In this document: in pieces, positions 15,536-23,362 of the stretch
Layout: every line of letters starts with the position of its first letter
Position numbering within the stretch: the first letter of the stretch is position 1
Assembly (NCBI RefSeq): GCF_900184255.1
Contig: NZ_LT854640.1
Location: 124,345-188,344 of the forward strand
DNA: 64,000 nt
From: Haloimpatiens massiliensis
GTDB taxonomy: Bacteria > Bacillota > Clostridia > Clostridiales > Clostridiaceae
Reading direction: 5' to 3'
Translations under genes and position numbers: made by a program
Notes under the pieces: model-generated
The model's input: the letters and a program-made list of their open reading frames with translations, nothing else
The model's database searches: none
What the model was told of the DNA's origin: nothing

Positions 15536-16993
15536 ATGACAATTAGTTCTATTTATGATAGATTTGTAAAATGGAAGCAAAACAAAGTAACTCTTTTAAG
15601 TGCAAAAGAATCTAATGAGAAAAACTTATCATTAATAATGAGATTATTATATATAAAAAATAATTATTGTTTTTCTAAAAATGATGAAGTGCTTTTTACA
15701 TCAGCTACGGATAAAAATTTAGAAAAAATAAATTCATGTTATGAAAATATGGAAAATACAAATAGGCATAGCTATGATACTTTGTTTACCTGTTTATCTA
15801 AAGAACCTACTGTAGTTAAAATTGATGATTTAGCAGAGAAATATTTTATTCAATATAAGGCTAAAAATAATTTAAAAATGCAGGTATTAAGTGATGAAAA
15901 TGTAGAAATAAAAATATTACAGCAATGTGTAGAACAGGTTAAGGATCAGTACAAGAGGATTAAAATATTTAAGGAAAATAAAATACATAACATATTAATG
16001 GAGATAAAGTGGATTAAAAATTTAAATTATATAGATTTAGAAAATTATCAAAATGCTCCAAAGCACAACGGACTTAGAAAAAATAGCAAGGCCAGAGAAG
16101 GTATTTTTAAGGTTATGAAGTTATACTATAAGGAGCTTCATAGCTTATCATACATAAGCTATGAAGATATGCTTATTTGTGCTACAGTTGAGGCTAAATT
16201 AAATCCAAGATTTGTGCATATTTTAGTGGATGAATGTGAAAGACTTACATATTTACAGTGGAATTTTATAAAATCATTGAGAAGAAATGAAGGTTACTCT
16301 GGGTTCACTTTAGCATTTAATACAGATAAAGGAGAGTCTATATATTGCCCATTTATGAAAAATGGAAAAGTATATGTGTCAAAATTTCAAGAAAAAATAA
16401 AAAGATTTAATATTAAAAATAAGAAAGATATTTCCCAAGTAAAAAGTAATGTTATTAAACGCAAAAATCATAAAGGTATAGATGCTTTTGAAAAATTTCA
16501 ATACTTTGATTTAAGGCATAAAACAGATTTTACTATGATGAAGGATTATTCTAATTCTGATGAAATTGTAGTTAATCAGAAGGATGAGATTTTAGAATAT
16601 AATAAAGATGATGTAACTAAAATTCCAGTGTTTACTAATATTGCAGCGGGAGAACCAATATTTATAGACCCATCTCTAGAAGATAATTTTTCTATGCCTA
16701 AACAATGGATAAAAGGTCTTAAAGATTGTTTTATACTTAGGGTTAAGGGTGATAGTATGATAAATGCTAATATTAATGATGGGGATTTTGTAGTTATACA
16801 TAAGCAAACGGATGTAAATAATAATGACATAGTTGCAGCAAATATATCTGGAAGTGCTACATTGAAAAGACTTAATATAAGCAAAAAAGGAGTATTTTTA
16901 AATCCTGAAAATGAAAAATATAATCCAATTCCTGTAACAGAAGAGGGTATATTTATTTTAGGTAAAGCAGTAGGAATTATAAGAAGACTTTGA
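15536..16993 (+). CDS. Degenerate SF1 (UvrD/PcrA-like) helicase half fused to LexA-type S24 protease domain
   Basis: 485 residues in two parts. Residues about 1-285 follow the first half of UvrD-type helicases: VTLLSAKESNEKN stands where the Walker A loop should be but lacks GSGKT; YEDMLICA and ILVDECERLTYLQ (229-241) match the Walker B region; AFNTDKGESIY (260-270) resembles the motif III GDxxQSIY. Motifs IV-VI are absent. Residues about 363-485 are a LexA/UmuD-like S24 domain with an Ala371-Gly372 cleavage site, Ser407 (KGDSM) and Lys444 (ATLKR); the Ser-Lys spacing of 37 equals that of E. coli LexA (119/156). No helix-turn-helix is visible. The helicase part should be unable to hydrolyse ATP; the protease part looks intact. 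A GGGGGAAG site precedes the ATG. Confidence 0.85.
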   Translation: MTISSIYDRFVKWKQNKVTLLSAKESNEKNLSLIMRLLYIKNNYCFSKNDEVLFTSATDKNLEKINSCYENMENTNRHSYDTLFTCLSKEPTVVKIDDLAEKYFIQYKAKNNLKMQVLSDENVEIKILQQCVEQVKDQYKRIKIFKENKIHNILMEIKWIKNLNYIDLENYQNAPKHNGLRKNSKAREGIFKVMKLYYKELHSLSYISYEDMLICATVEAKLNPRFVHILVDECERLTYLQWNFIKSLRRNEGYSGFTLAFNTDKGESIYCPFMKNGKVYVSKFQEKIKRFNIKNKKDISQVKSNVIKRKNHKGIDAFEKFQYFDLRHKTDFTMMKDYSNSDEIVVNQKDEILEYNKDDVTKIPVFTNIAAGEPIFIDPSLEDNFSMPKQWIKGLKDCFILRVKGDSMINANINDGDFVVIHKQTDVNNNDIVAANISGSATLKRLNISKKGVFLNPENEKYNPIPVTEEGIFILGKAVGIIRRL

Positions 16994-16999
16994 AAATAA

Positions 17000-17156
17000 G
17001 GTACATGAAAATAAATAACAAGTCAAAGATGCAGGTATATTTTGTGTCAGACAAGGAAGCAGGTTCCGCCGCTAGTAGAACTATCGGTGGGTTCTGCTGA
17101 CGCAGTATGACGAAAAATAGACTAGCATACTGACTTGTTATTTATTTGAATGTGCC
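17000..17156. mobile_element. 157-bp MITE-like element, copy 5
   Basis: Begins 6 bp after the stop of the helicase/LexA fusion and is flanked by TAA on both sides (16997-16999, 17157-17159). It may provide that gene's transcript with a 3' hairpin. Confidence 0.85.
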
Positions 17157-17244
17157 TAATATATTAGCTATGGTAAAAATCCAAAATCTTTTTCTTAATA
17201 GTTTTTTTAAAATTGCAAATAATAATGAAAAAGGAGGGATTTAC

Positions 17245-17412
17245 TTGGCTAAAAATAAATATAAAGAAAAGTTTATGCCTGTACCTATAGAGAAGCATGA
17301 TACAGCTGCTTGGACTAATATTGAAAGCATGAAACCAGTATCTAAGGTAATCATACCTAGTGAAACTGGAGTGATAAATGCTAAAGAATGGGTAGATGTG
17401 AATCAAAAATAA
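17245..17412 (+). CDS. Small DUF3787-type spore protein
   Basis: A 55-residue protein starting at TTG 17245 behind AAGGAGGG. It is rich in Lys and has the HDTAAWTNIESMKPVSKV core I associate with DUF3787 (a clostridial family with members described as spore-surface proteins). No membrane or catalytic features. The open frame runs further upstream into the repeat, but that part has no ribosome site. A strong terminator follows. Confidence 0.7.
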   Translation: MAKNKYKEKFMPVPIEKHDTAAWTNIESMKPVSKVIIPSETGVINAKEWVDVNQK

Positions 17413-17423
17413 ATAAACTAATA

Positions 17424-17465
17424 AATCCGCTGGTATTTATAATTTAAAATAAATACCAGCGGATT
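17424..17465. terminator. Bidirectional terminator
   Basis: A perfect 16-bp stem (AATCCGCTGGTATTTA with its complement) and a 10-base loop, between the DUF3787 gene and the convergent nifJ. Confidence 0.8.
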
Positions 17466-17485
17466 ATTTATATTACTTTGATTTT

Positions 17486-17575
17486 TAAATTTAAATAGGT
17501 CCTTTGCTTCTTATGCAAGTCATTACATAGAAAGTTCATAATTCAAGTAACTTAATACTTTTTGTGGTTTAATCA
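17486..17575. repeat. Right half of a family-2 element
   Basis: Matches the right half of the 21223-21389 element, ending TTTAATCA only 3 bp from the nifJ stop codon. No left half is seen, so it is truncated. Confidence 0.65.
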
Positions 17576-17577
17576 TA

Positions 17578-20500
17578 TTAATATTTTTGTTCAGATAATC
17601 TTTTATAGTTTGCATATCTTTCCTTAGCATCTTGCTCTGCTACATCATACATAGCATCTGCTATATCAGGGAAAGTAGTTTTTAAAGACGTATAACGCAC
17701 CTCTCCTCCAATGAATTCTTTAAAGGACTTATTAGGCTCCTTAGAATCTAGTGTAAATGGATTTTTACCTTCTGCTTTTGTATTTGGATTGTATTTGTAT
17801 AGATGCCAATAACCCGATTCTACAGCTTTTTTCTCTTCTGCAATGCTGGTACCCATACCGGATTTTATTCCATGATTTATACATGGGGCATAAGCTATAA
17901 TAAGAGAAGGACCCTTATAAGCCTCTGCTTCAAGTATAGTTTTAATAGTATGATTCAAGTTAGCTCCCATAGCAATTTGAGCTACATATACATATCCATA
18001 ACTCATAGCCATCATACCTAAATCTTTTTTCTTTATTTTTTTCCCTGCAGCAGCAAACTTAGCTACAGCTGCAGTTGGTGTAGATTTTGAAGATTGCCCT
18101 CCAGTATTGGAATATACTTCTGTATCCATGACAAATAAATTCACATCTTCTCCAGAGGCTAATACATGGTCTAAGCCTGAAAAACCTATATCATAAGCCC
18201 AGCCATCTCCACCTATTATCCACTGAGATTTTTTAATAAGAAAATCTTTTAGTTCTACTATTTCTTTTAAAGTTTTATTTTTAGATATATCCTCTTTATT
18301 TATATACTCTAATATTTTTGATGTAGCTTCCTTAGATTTTTCTCCATTATTTATTCCATTTAGCCAATTTTTAAAGGCTTCTTTTAAATTTTCATTAATT
18401 TCACTATTTAAAGCTTCCTTAATTAATTCACTAAGTCGTTCTCTCATTTGTTTTACTGCTAAATACATGCCATACCCATATTCAGCATTGTCTTCAAATA
18501 ATGAATTACCCCAAGAAGGACCCTTACCTAAAGCATTTGTAGTATATGGTATAGAAGGGGCGCTGCCACCCCAGATGGATGAACAACCTGTGGCGTTGGC
18601 AATCATCATTCTATCTCCAAAAAGTTGTGTCAAAAGTTTTATGTAAGGAGTTTCTCCGCAACCAGGGCATGCACCATTAAATTCTAAAAGCGGTCTTTCA
18701 AATTGACTGCCTTTTAATGTAGCTGCACTCATTAAACCTTGTTTTTCAGGTATAGTCGTAGTGAATTCCCAATTTTTAGATTCTAATTCTATTTGTTCTT
18801 CAGCAGGTTTCATAATTAAAGCTTTACCAGGAGCTGGACAAATATCTGCACAGTTACTGCAACCGGTACAATCAAGAGGACTTATTTGAATTTTATAATG
18901 TAATCCATCAAAGGCTTTGCCTCCAGATGCTTCCTTTGTTTTAAAAGTTTCTGGAGCCTTTTTTAGTTCCTCATGAGTTAGAAGTACTGGTCTTATTACG
19001 GCATGAGGACAAACATAAGAACATTGATTACATTGTATACATTTATCTCTTTGCCATTCTGGAATCATAACGGCAATTCCACGTTTTTCATAAGCGGTAG
19101 TGCCTAGAGGAAAAGTACCATCCTCCATGCCATTGAAAGAACTTACAGGTAGTTCATCACCTTCATGTCTTGCCATAGGTCTTTGAATATTCTTAATAAA
19201 ATCAGGCTCATCCTTTATAGGTAGTGGATTATCTTTAACATTTGCCCAAGAATTTGGAACAGTTACCTTGTTTAGAGCATCTATACCCTTATCTATGGCA
19301 GCTTTATTCATATCTACAATTTTTTCACCTTTTTTACCATAAGTTTTTTCTACAGAGGTTTTTAAGTAGTTTACAGCTTCTTCTATAGGTATAATATTAG
19401 CTAATTTAAAGAAGGCTGATTGCATAATCATGTTAATTCTTCCACCTAAGCCGATATTTTGAGCTATAGAAATAGCATCTATAGTATAAAAGCTGATATT
19501 ATTTTCAGCAATATATCTTTTTACATAAGTAGGAAGATTTTTTTCTAGTTCTTGCTCATTCCAAGGACAGTTTAGTACAAAAATGCCATCTTTCTTTAAA
19601 CCTTTTAATATATCAAAATTATATAAGAAGGATTTATTATGGCAGGCTATGTAGTCAGCATTTCTAACTAAATAAGGAGATTTTATAGGTTTTTTACCAA
19701 ACCTTAAATGTGAAATAGTACTTCCTCCAGATTTTTTACTGTCATAAGAAAAATATGCTTGAGCATATAAATCAGTATTATCTCCAATGATTTTTACAGC
19801 TGTTTTATTTGCACCTACTGTTCCATCAGAACCCAGTCCCCAAAATTTACAACTAATAGTTCCTTTAGGTGTGGTATCTATATCTTCACCTTCAGGAAGA
19901 GAGGTATTGGTTACGTCATCATTAATTCCTATAGTAAATCCATTTTTAGGTTCATTTTCTTTTAAATTATTAAATACAGAAAGTATATGTGAGGGTCTTG
20001 TATCCTTAGAACCTAAGCCATATCTTCCACCTACAATTATAGGCTTTTCTTTAGAATTAAGAAACAAGTTGCATATGTCTAAGTATAATGGTTCTCCTAA
20101 GGAACCAGGTTCTTTTGTACGATCTAATATGGCAATCTTTTTTACGGTCTTAGGGAATATATTGAAGAAATAAGTAGGTGAAAAAGGACGATAAAGACGA
20201 ACTTTTATAACGCCTACTTTCTCTCTCTTGCTTATTAAGTAATCCACTGTTTCTTCTATAGTATCGCAAATTGAACCCATGGCTACAATTATATATTCTG
20301 CATTGGGGTCTCCATAATAATCAAAAGGATGATATGCTCTGCCGGTTACTTTTTCTATTTCTCTCATATGATGTTCTACAATATCAGCAGTAGCATTATA
20401 AAATTTATTTGATGCTTCTCTACCTTGAAAATATATATCTGGATTTTGAGCTGTTCCCTTAAGAGTAGGGTGTTCAGGGTTTAATGCTCGGTTTCTAAAG

Positions 20501-21105
20501 TCTTTTATTGCGTTAAAATCTACTAAACTTACTATATCTTCCTGATTAATTATTTCTATCTTCTGATATTCATGAGATGTTCTAAAACCATCAAAAAAAT
20601 GCAAAAAAGGTATTTTAGATTTTATGGAAGATAGATGAGCTATAGTTCCTAAATCCATTACCTCTTGAACATTTGATGAAGCCAAGAGTGCAAAGCCTGT
20701 TTGTCTTGTAGCCATTACGTCTTGGTGGTCACCAAATATTGATAGGGCGTGAGTTGCAAGAGCACGGGCACTTACGTGAAATACTCCTGGCAAAAGTTCT
20801 CCGGCTATTTTATACATATTAGGAATCATTAAAAGTAATCCTTGAGATGCAGTATAAGTAGTGGTAAGAGCACCACCGGCTAAAGAGCCGTGAACAGCAC
20901 CAGAGGCACCACCTTCTGATTGCATTTCTACAACTCTCACTGGCTGATTGAATATATTTTTTCTTCCATGGGCAGACCATTCGTCAACCTTTTCTGCCAT
21001 AGGGGTGGATGGAGTGATTGGATAAATTGCTGCTACTTCTGTAAAGGCATAAGACGCTTCAGCAGCAGCTTCATTTCCATCTAAAGTTTTCATAATTTTT
21101 GTCAT
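17578..21105 (-). CDS. nifJ: Pyruvate:ferredoxin (flavodoxin) oxidoreductase
   Basis: Single-chain PFOR that oxidises pyruvate to acetyl-CoA and CO2 and reduces ferredoxin, central to clostridial fermentation. 1175 residues from the ATG at 21105, which has AGGAGG 8 bases upstream. Domain order: pyrimidine-binding TPP domain (YPITPSTPMAE near the N terminus), domain II, gamma domain, two 4Fe-4S motifs (CIQCNQCSYVCP and CTGCSNCADICP), and the C-terminal TPP domain with CPGCGE and GGDGWAYDIG...NTGGQSS. A perfect 16-bp palindrome sits about 70 bp upstream. Monocistronic. Confidence 0.97.
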   Translation of the reverse strand: MTKIMKTLDGNEAAAEASYAFTEVAAIYPITPSTPMAEKVDEWSAHGRKNIFNQPVRVVEMQSEGGASGAVHGSLAGGALTTTYTASQGLLLMIPNMYKIAGELLPGVFHVSARALATHALSIFGDHQDVMATRQTGFALLASSNVQEVMDLGTIAHLSSIKSKIPFLHFFDGFRTSHEYQKIEIINQEDIVSLVDFNAIKDFRNRALNPEHPTLKGTAQNPDIYFQGREASNKFYNATADIVEHHMREIEKVTGRAYHPFDYYGDPNAEYIIVAMGSICDTIEETVDYLISKREKVGVIKVRLYRPFSPTYFFNIFPKTVKKIAILDRTKEPGSLGEPLYLDICNLFLNSKEKPIIVGGRYGLGSKDTRPSHILSVFNNLKENEPKNGFTIGINDDVTNTSLPEGEDIDTTPKGTISCKFWGLGSDGTVGANKTAVKIIGDNTDLYAQAYFSYDSKKSGGSTISHLRFGKKPIKSPYLVRNADYIACHNKSFLYNFDILKGLKKDGIFVLNCPWNEQELEKNLPTYVKRYIAENNISFYTIDAISIAQNIGLGGRINMIMQSAFFKLANIIPIEEAVNYLKTSVEKTYGKKGEKIVDMNKAAIDKGIDALNKVTVPNSWANVKDNPLPIKDEPDFIKNIQRPMARHEGDELPVSSFNGMEDGTFPLGTTAYEKRGIAVMIPEWQRDKCIQCNQCSYVCPHAVIRPVLLTHEELKKAPETFKTKEASGGKAFDGLHYKIQISPLDCTGCSNCADICPAPGKALIMKPAEEQIELESKNWEFTTTIPEKQGLMSAATLKGSQFERPLLEFNGACPGCGETPYIKLLTQLFGDRMMIANATGCSSIWGGSAPSIPYTTNALGKGPSWGNSLFEDNAEYGYGMYLAVKQMRERLSELIKEALNSEINENLKEAFKNWLNGINNGEKSKEATSKILEYINKEDISKNKTLKEIVELKDFLIKKSQWIIGGDGWAYDIGFSGLDHVLASGEDVNLFVMDTEVYSNTGGQSSKSTPTAAVAKFAAAGKKIKKKDLGMMAMSYGYVYVAQIAMGANLNHTIKTILEAEAYKGPSLIIAYAPCINHGIKSGMGTSIAEEKKAVESGYWHLYKYNPNTKAEGKNPFTLDSKEPNKSFKEFIGGEVRYTSLKTTFPDIADAMYDVAEQDAKERYANYKRLSEQKY

Positions 21106-21172
21106 GGAAAAGTCCTCCTTTATAATAATTTCAAACATAATCATCCAGTTTATTATTTACTAACATCATACA

Positions 21173-21188
21173 CTTAATACGTATTAAG
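21173..21188. promoter_or_regulatory. Palindromic operator candidate upstream of nifJ
   Basis: CTTAATACGTATTAAG is a perfect 16-bp palindrome 68 bp before the nifJ start. On the minus strand a TATGAT lies just after it, so it would fall between or over promoter elements. The cognate regulator is unknown. Confidence 0.45.
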
Positions 21189-21222
21189 CAGATTTTGTTT
21201 TAAAGTGAAATACTAATCATAT

Positions 21223-21389
21223 GATTAAACTACAAAAATGTACAATGTGGTGGAATTATGAAATTTCTCCTTCATGACTTGCATAAGAGCTAGGAATGAT
21301 AAATTTAAATAGTTCCTTTGCTTCTTATACAAGTTATTCCAGAGAAATTTCATAATTCAAGTAATTTAATACTTTTTGTGGGATAATCA
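21223..21389. mobile_element. 167-bp family-2 element, copy D (no inner insertion)
   Basis: GATTAAACTACAAAAATG at the left and its inverted form TTTTTGTGGGATAATCA at the right. It lacks the extra inner palindrome of copies A and B. Flanking bases are similar but not an exact duplication. Confidence 0.75.
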
Positions 21390-21541
21390 TTATATAGGTA
21401 GCCAATAGGAATGTCCTAAAAACTTTATATGAAATTTGACTTTTTAGTGTAAAAAATATAAGTTTAATATATAAAATGTATATAAATAAAATTAACCAGT
21501 TTAGCGCATGCTATATGGAATATATTACGGGGTGATAAACT

Positions 21542-21919
21542 ATGAAAATTGCAATGCCAAAATTAAATGAAGAATTAAATCAACACTTTGGCAAAAGTGA
21601 GAAATTTGCTATAGTAACTACAGAAGAAAAGAAAATAGTAGATATTAAGGAGGTTTCTGCAAAAGCTTTACAACATAATCACGAAGGGCTTGCAGAATTT
21701 TTAGAAAGTGAAAAAGTAGAAGTGGTTATTGCTGGAGGAATAGGACAAGGTGCTTATGATCCTTTGATACAAAAAGGGTTTAAAGTTATAAGAGGCGCTT
21801 CAGGTAAAATAGAACAGTTAGTAAAAGAATATTTAGAAGGAAGCTTAAAGGATAAAAAAGTTATGTGTAATCATCATCATTCTCATGAACATCATGTGTC
21901 AATTAAAAAATTTAAATAA
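21542..21919 (+). CDS. NifX/NifB-type (dinitrogenase iron-molybdenum cofactor) domain protein with His-rich tail
   Basis: A 125-residue protein of the Nitro_FeMo-Co family: MKIAMPKLNEELNQHFG at the start and the VVIAGGIGQGAYDPL loop in the middle are typical. No other nif gene is nearby, so it belongs to the stand-alone clostridial members of unknown role, perhaps metal or cluster binding. The C terminus carries HHHSHEHH, a likely metal-binding tail. A GGGGTG site precedes the ATG. Confidence 0.82.
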   Translation: MKIAMPKLNEELNQHFGKSEKFAIVTTEEKKIVDIKEVSAKALQHNHEGLAEFLESEKVEVVIAGGIGQGAYDPLIQKGFKVIRGASGKIEQLVKEYLEGSLKDKKVMCNHHHSHEHHVSIKKFK

Positions 21920-21980
21920 AACAACTTTTATTTAGATATTATAAGTCTAAATACCAACGTAGTGTTTAAGTAGTTATTCG

Positions 21981-22100
21981 TTAGGTGTTAGGCTATATTA
22001 AGGTGCTAGGTTATATTCAAGTATAAGTTATAAGTTCTAGAAATAATACTTAGTGCATGTATTTATACTATTACCTAGCACCTAAAAACTATTACCTAAT
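21981..22100. repeat. Stuttered inverted repeat downstream of the NifX-like gene
   Basis: The phrase TTAGGTGTTAGG...AGGTGCTAGG is repeated imperfectly on the left and its complement (CCTAGCACCT...TTACCTAA) on the right, making a long hairpin between two convergent genes. It may act as a terminator. Confidence 0.5.
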
Positions 22101-22109
22101 TAAAGAGTG

Positions 22110-22736
22110 CTATAGGCAAGTTCTGTTTGTGGCTTGGAGAGTGTGTTTTTTTCGTTTACTTGGTTTCCTTTTTTTCTTTTGTACAGAAAAGCCAAATTTA
22201 CCTATGGACTTTGATGGCATAGGATAATATTCTCCGTGACAATAACTTATTAAGTTAGCTTTTTCATAGTGAATTTTACCGTTAGAATCTATAATATTGT
22301 CTTCTACATGAACAGCCAATACTTCAGCTAAGAAAAGGTCATGAGTTCCTAAAGGAGTTATAGACATTACTTTACACTCTAGAGAAATAGGACAATCTTC
22401 TAATATGGGCACATCCACATTTTTAGAATTAGAAAGTTTAAGATTGAATTTTTCTATTTTATCTAAATCCCTACCTGAACGTACTCCGCAGAAATCTACT
22501 ATATTAACCATATCTTTTGAAGGCAAATTAACCACAAATTCTCTCGTTTCTTTTATGTAATCATAGGAAAGTCTTTCAGGTCGTATGGCCACAGTAATCA
22601 TAGGAGGCTTGGTACAAGCTGTTCCTATCCAACCTACAGTAAAAACATTAATTTTACCTTCTTTATTTTTACAGGTTATTAATACTACTGGTACAGGATT
22701 TAACATAGCACTTCCTTTAAAAATTTCTTTAGTCAT
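22110..22736 (-). CDS. Flavin reductase-like (flavoredoxin type) protein
   Basis: About 208 residues with the FMN-binding split-barrel pattern: NPVPVVLITCKNKEGKIN at the start, AIRPERLSYDYI, and EFVVNLPSKDMV. Members bind FMN and reduce flavins or transfer electrons; several clostridial ones are annotated flavoredoxin. Partner unknown. The last 22 residues are Lys/Arg-rich and outside the domain. The predicted ATG overlaps the upstream AT-rich spacer without a strong ribosome site. Confidence 0.82.
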   Translation of the reverse strand: MTKEIFKGSAMLNPVPVVLITCKNKEGKINVFTVGWIGTACTKPPMITVAIRPERLSYDYIKETREFVVNLPSKDMVNIVDFCGVRSGRDLDKIEKFNLKLSNSKNVDVPILEDCPISLECKVMSITPLGTHDLFLAEVLAVHVEDNIIDSNGKIHYEKANLISYCHGEYYPMPSKSIGKFGFSVQKKKRKPSKRKKHTLQATNRTCL

Positions 22737-22947
22737 TTATATGCATACCTTTCTTAATTTAAAATTTTGTACTCATAATATTATAATTCACATATGAGTA
22801 AATTTCTATAGGGTAGTAGCATACATTAGTAAATTTAACTATAAATGAATTAAAGAAAACATCTTTAGAATACGATTATAATTAAGTGATTGCTTTCAAA
22901 TTGTTTTGAAAAGATTCATCTTATAATGTAAAATGAATTTAGTATAT

Positions 22948-23088
22948 GATTAACCCACAAAAATGTACAATGCCGTGGAATTATGAAATTTCTAAAATTA
23001 AATTTAAACAGTTCCTTCGCTTCTTATGAAAGTCATTCCAGAGAAATTTCATAATTCAAGTAATGTAATGATTTTTGTGGAATAATCA
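22948..23088. mobile_element. 141-bp family-2 element, copy E (internally deleted)
   Basis: GATTAACCCACAAAAATG left end and TGTGGAATAATCA right end with part of the left arm missing. A 6-bp GTATAT flanks both sides (22942-22947, 23089-23094). Confidence 0.75.
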
Positions 23089-23284
23089 GTATATAGATTA
23101 TTATAAGTTAAAATATGGTAAGATATATATGAAATAATTATAATATATTCAACTTTAGCAATTGTGAAATTAAAAGTTAAGGATATAACTTCTTTAGAGT
23201 TTTTGATAAAACATGAATTAAAGAAATTTTCCAGAAATTTCAATCTTTATTTAAATTTAAAAACTATATTGGTATTTTCCTATT

Positions 23285-23328
23285 TATGTAATGTAAAATT
23301 TGAAATTTATGTGTGAAAGTTGAGTTAT
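23285..23328. repeat. Inverted half-copy of the AACTTTCG repeat family
   Basis: Reverse complement reads ATAACTCAACTTTCACACAT, matching 9503-9552 and the left end of 27243-27513. It lies just upstream of the P-type-ATPase-like gene. The rest of 22737-23362 is AT-rich without a recognisable gene. Confidence 0.5.
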
Positions 23329-23362
23329 ATATAATTAAAATTATTAAGAAAGTGTGGTATGA

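Noticed and set aside
22110..22180. Frameshift at the 3' end of the flavin reductase gene
   Set aside because: The Lys-rich tail is unusual, but a short alternative frame giving a better C terminus was not evident, so it is left as a possible natural extension.
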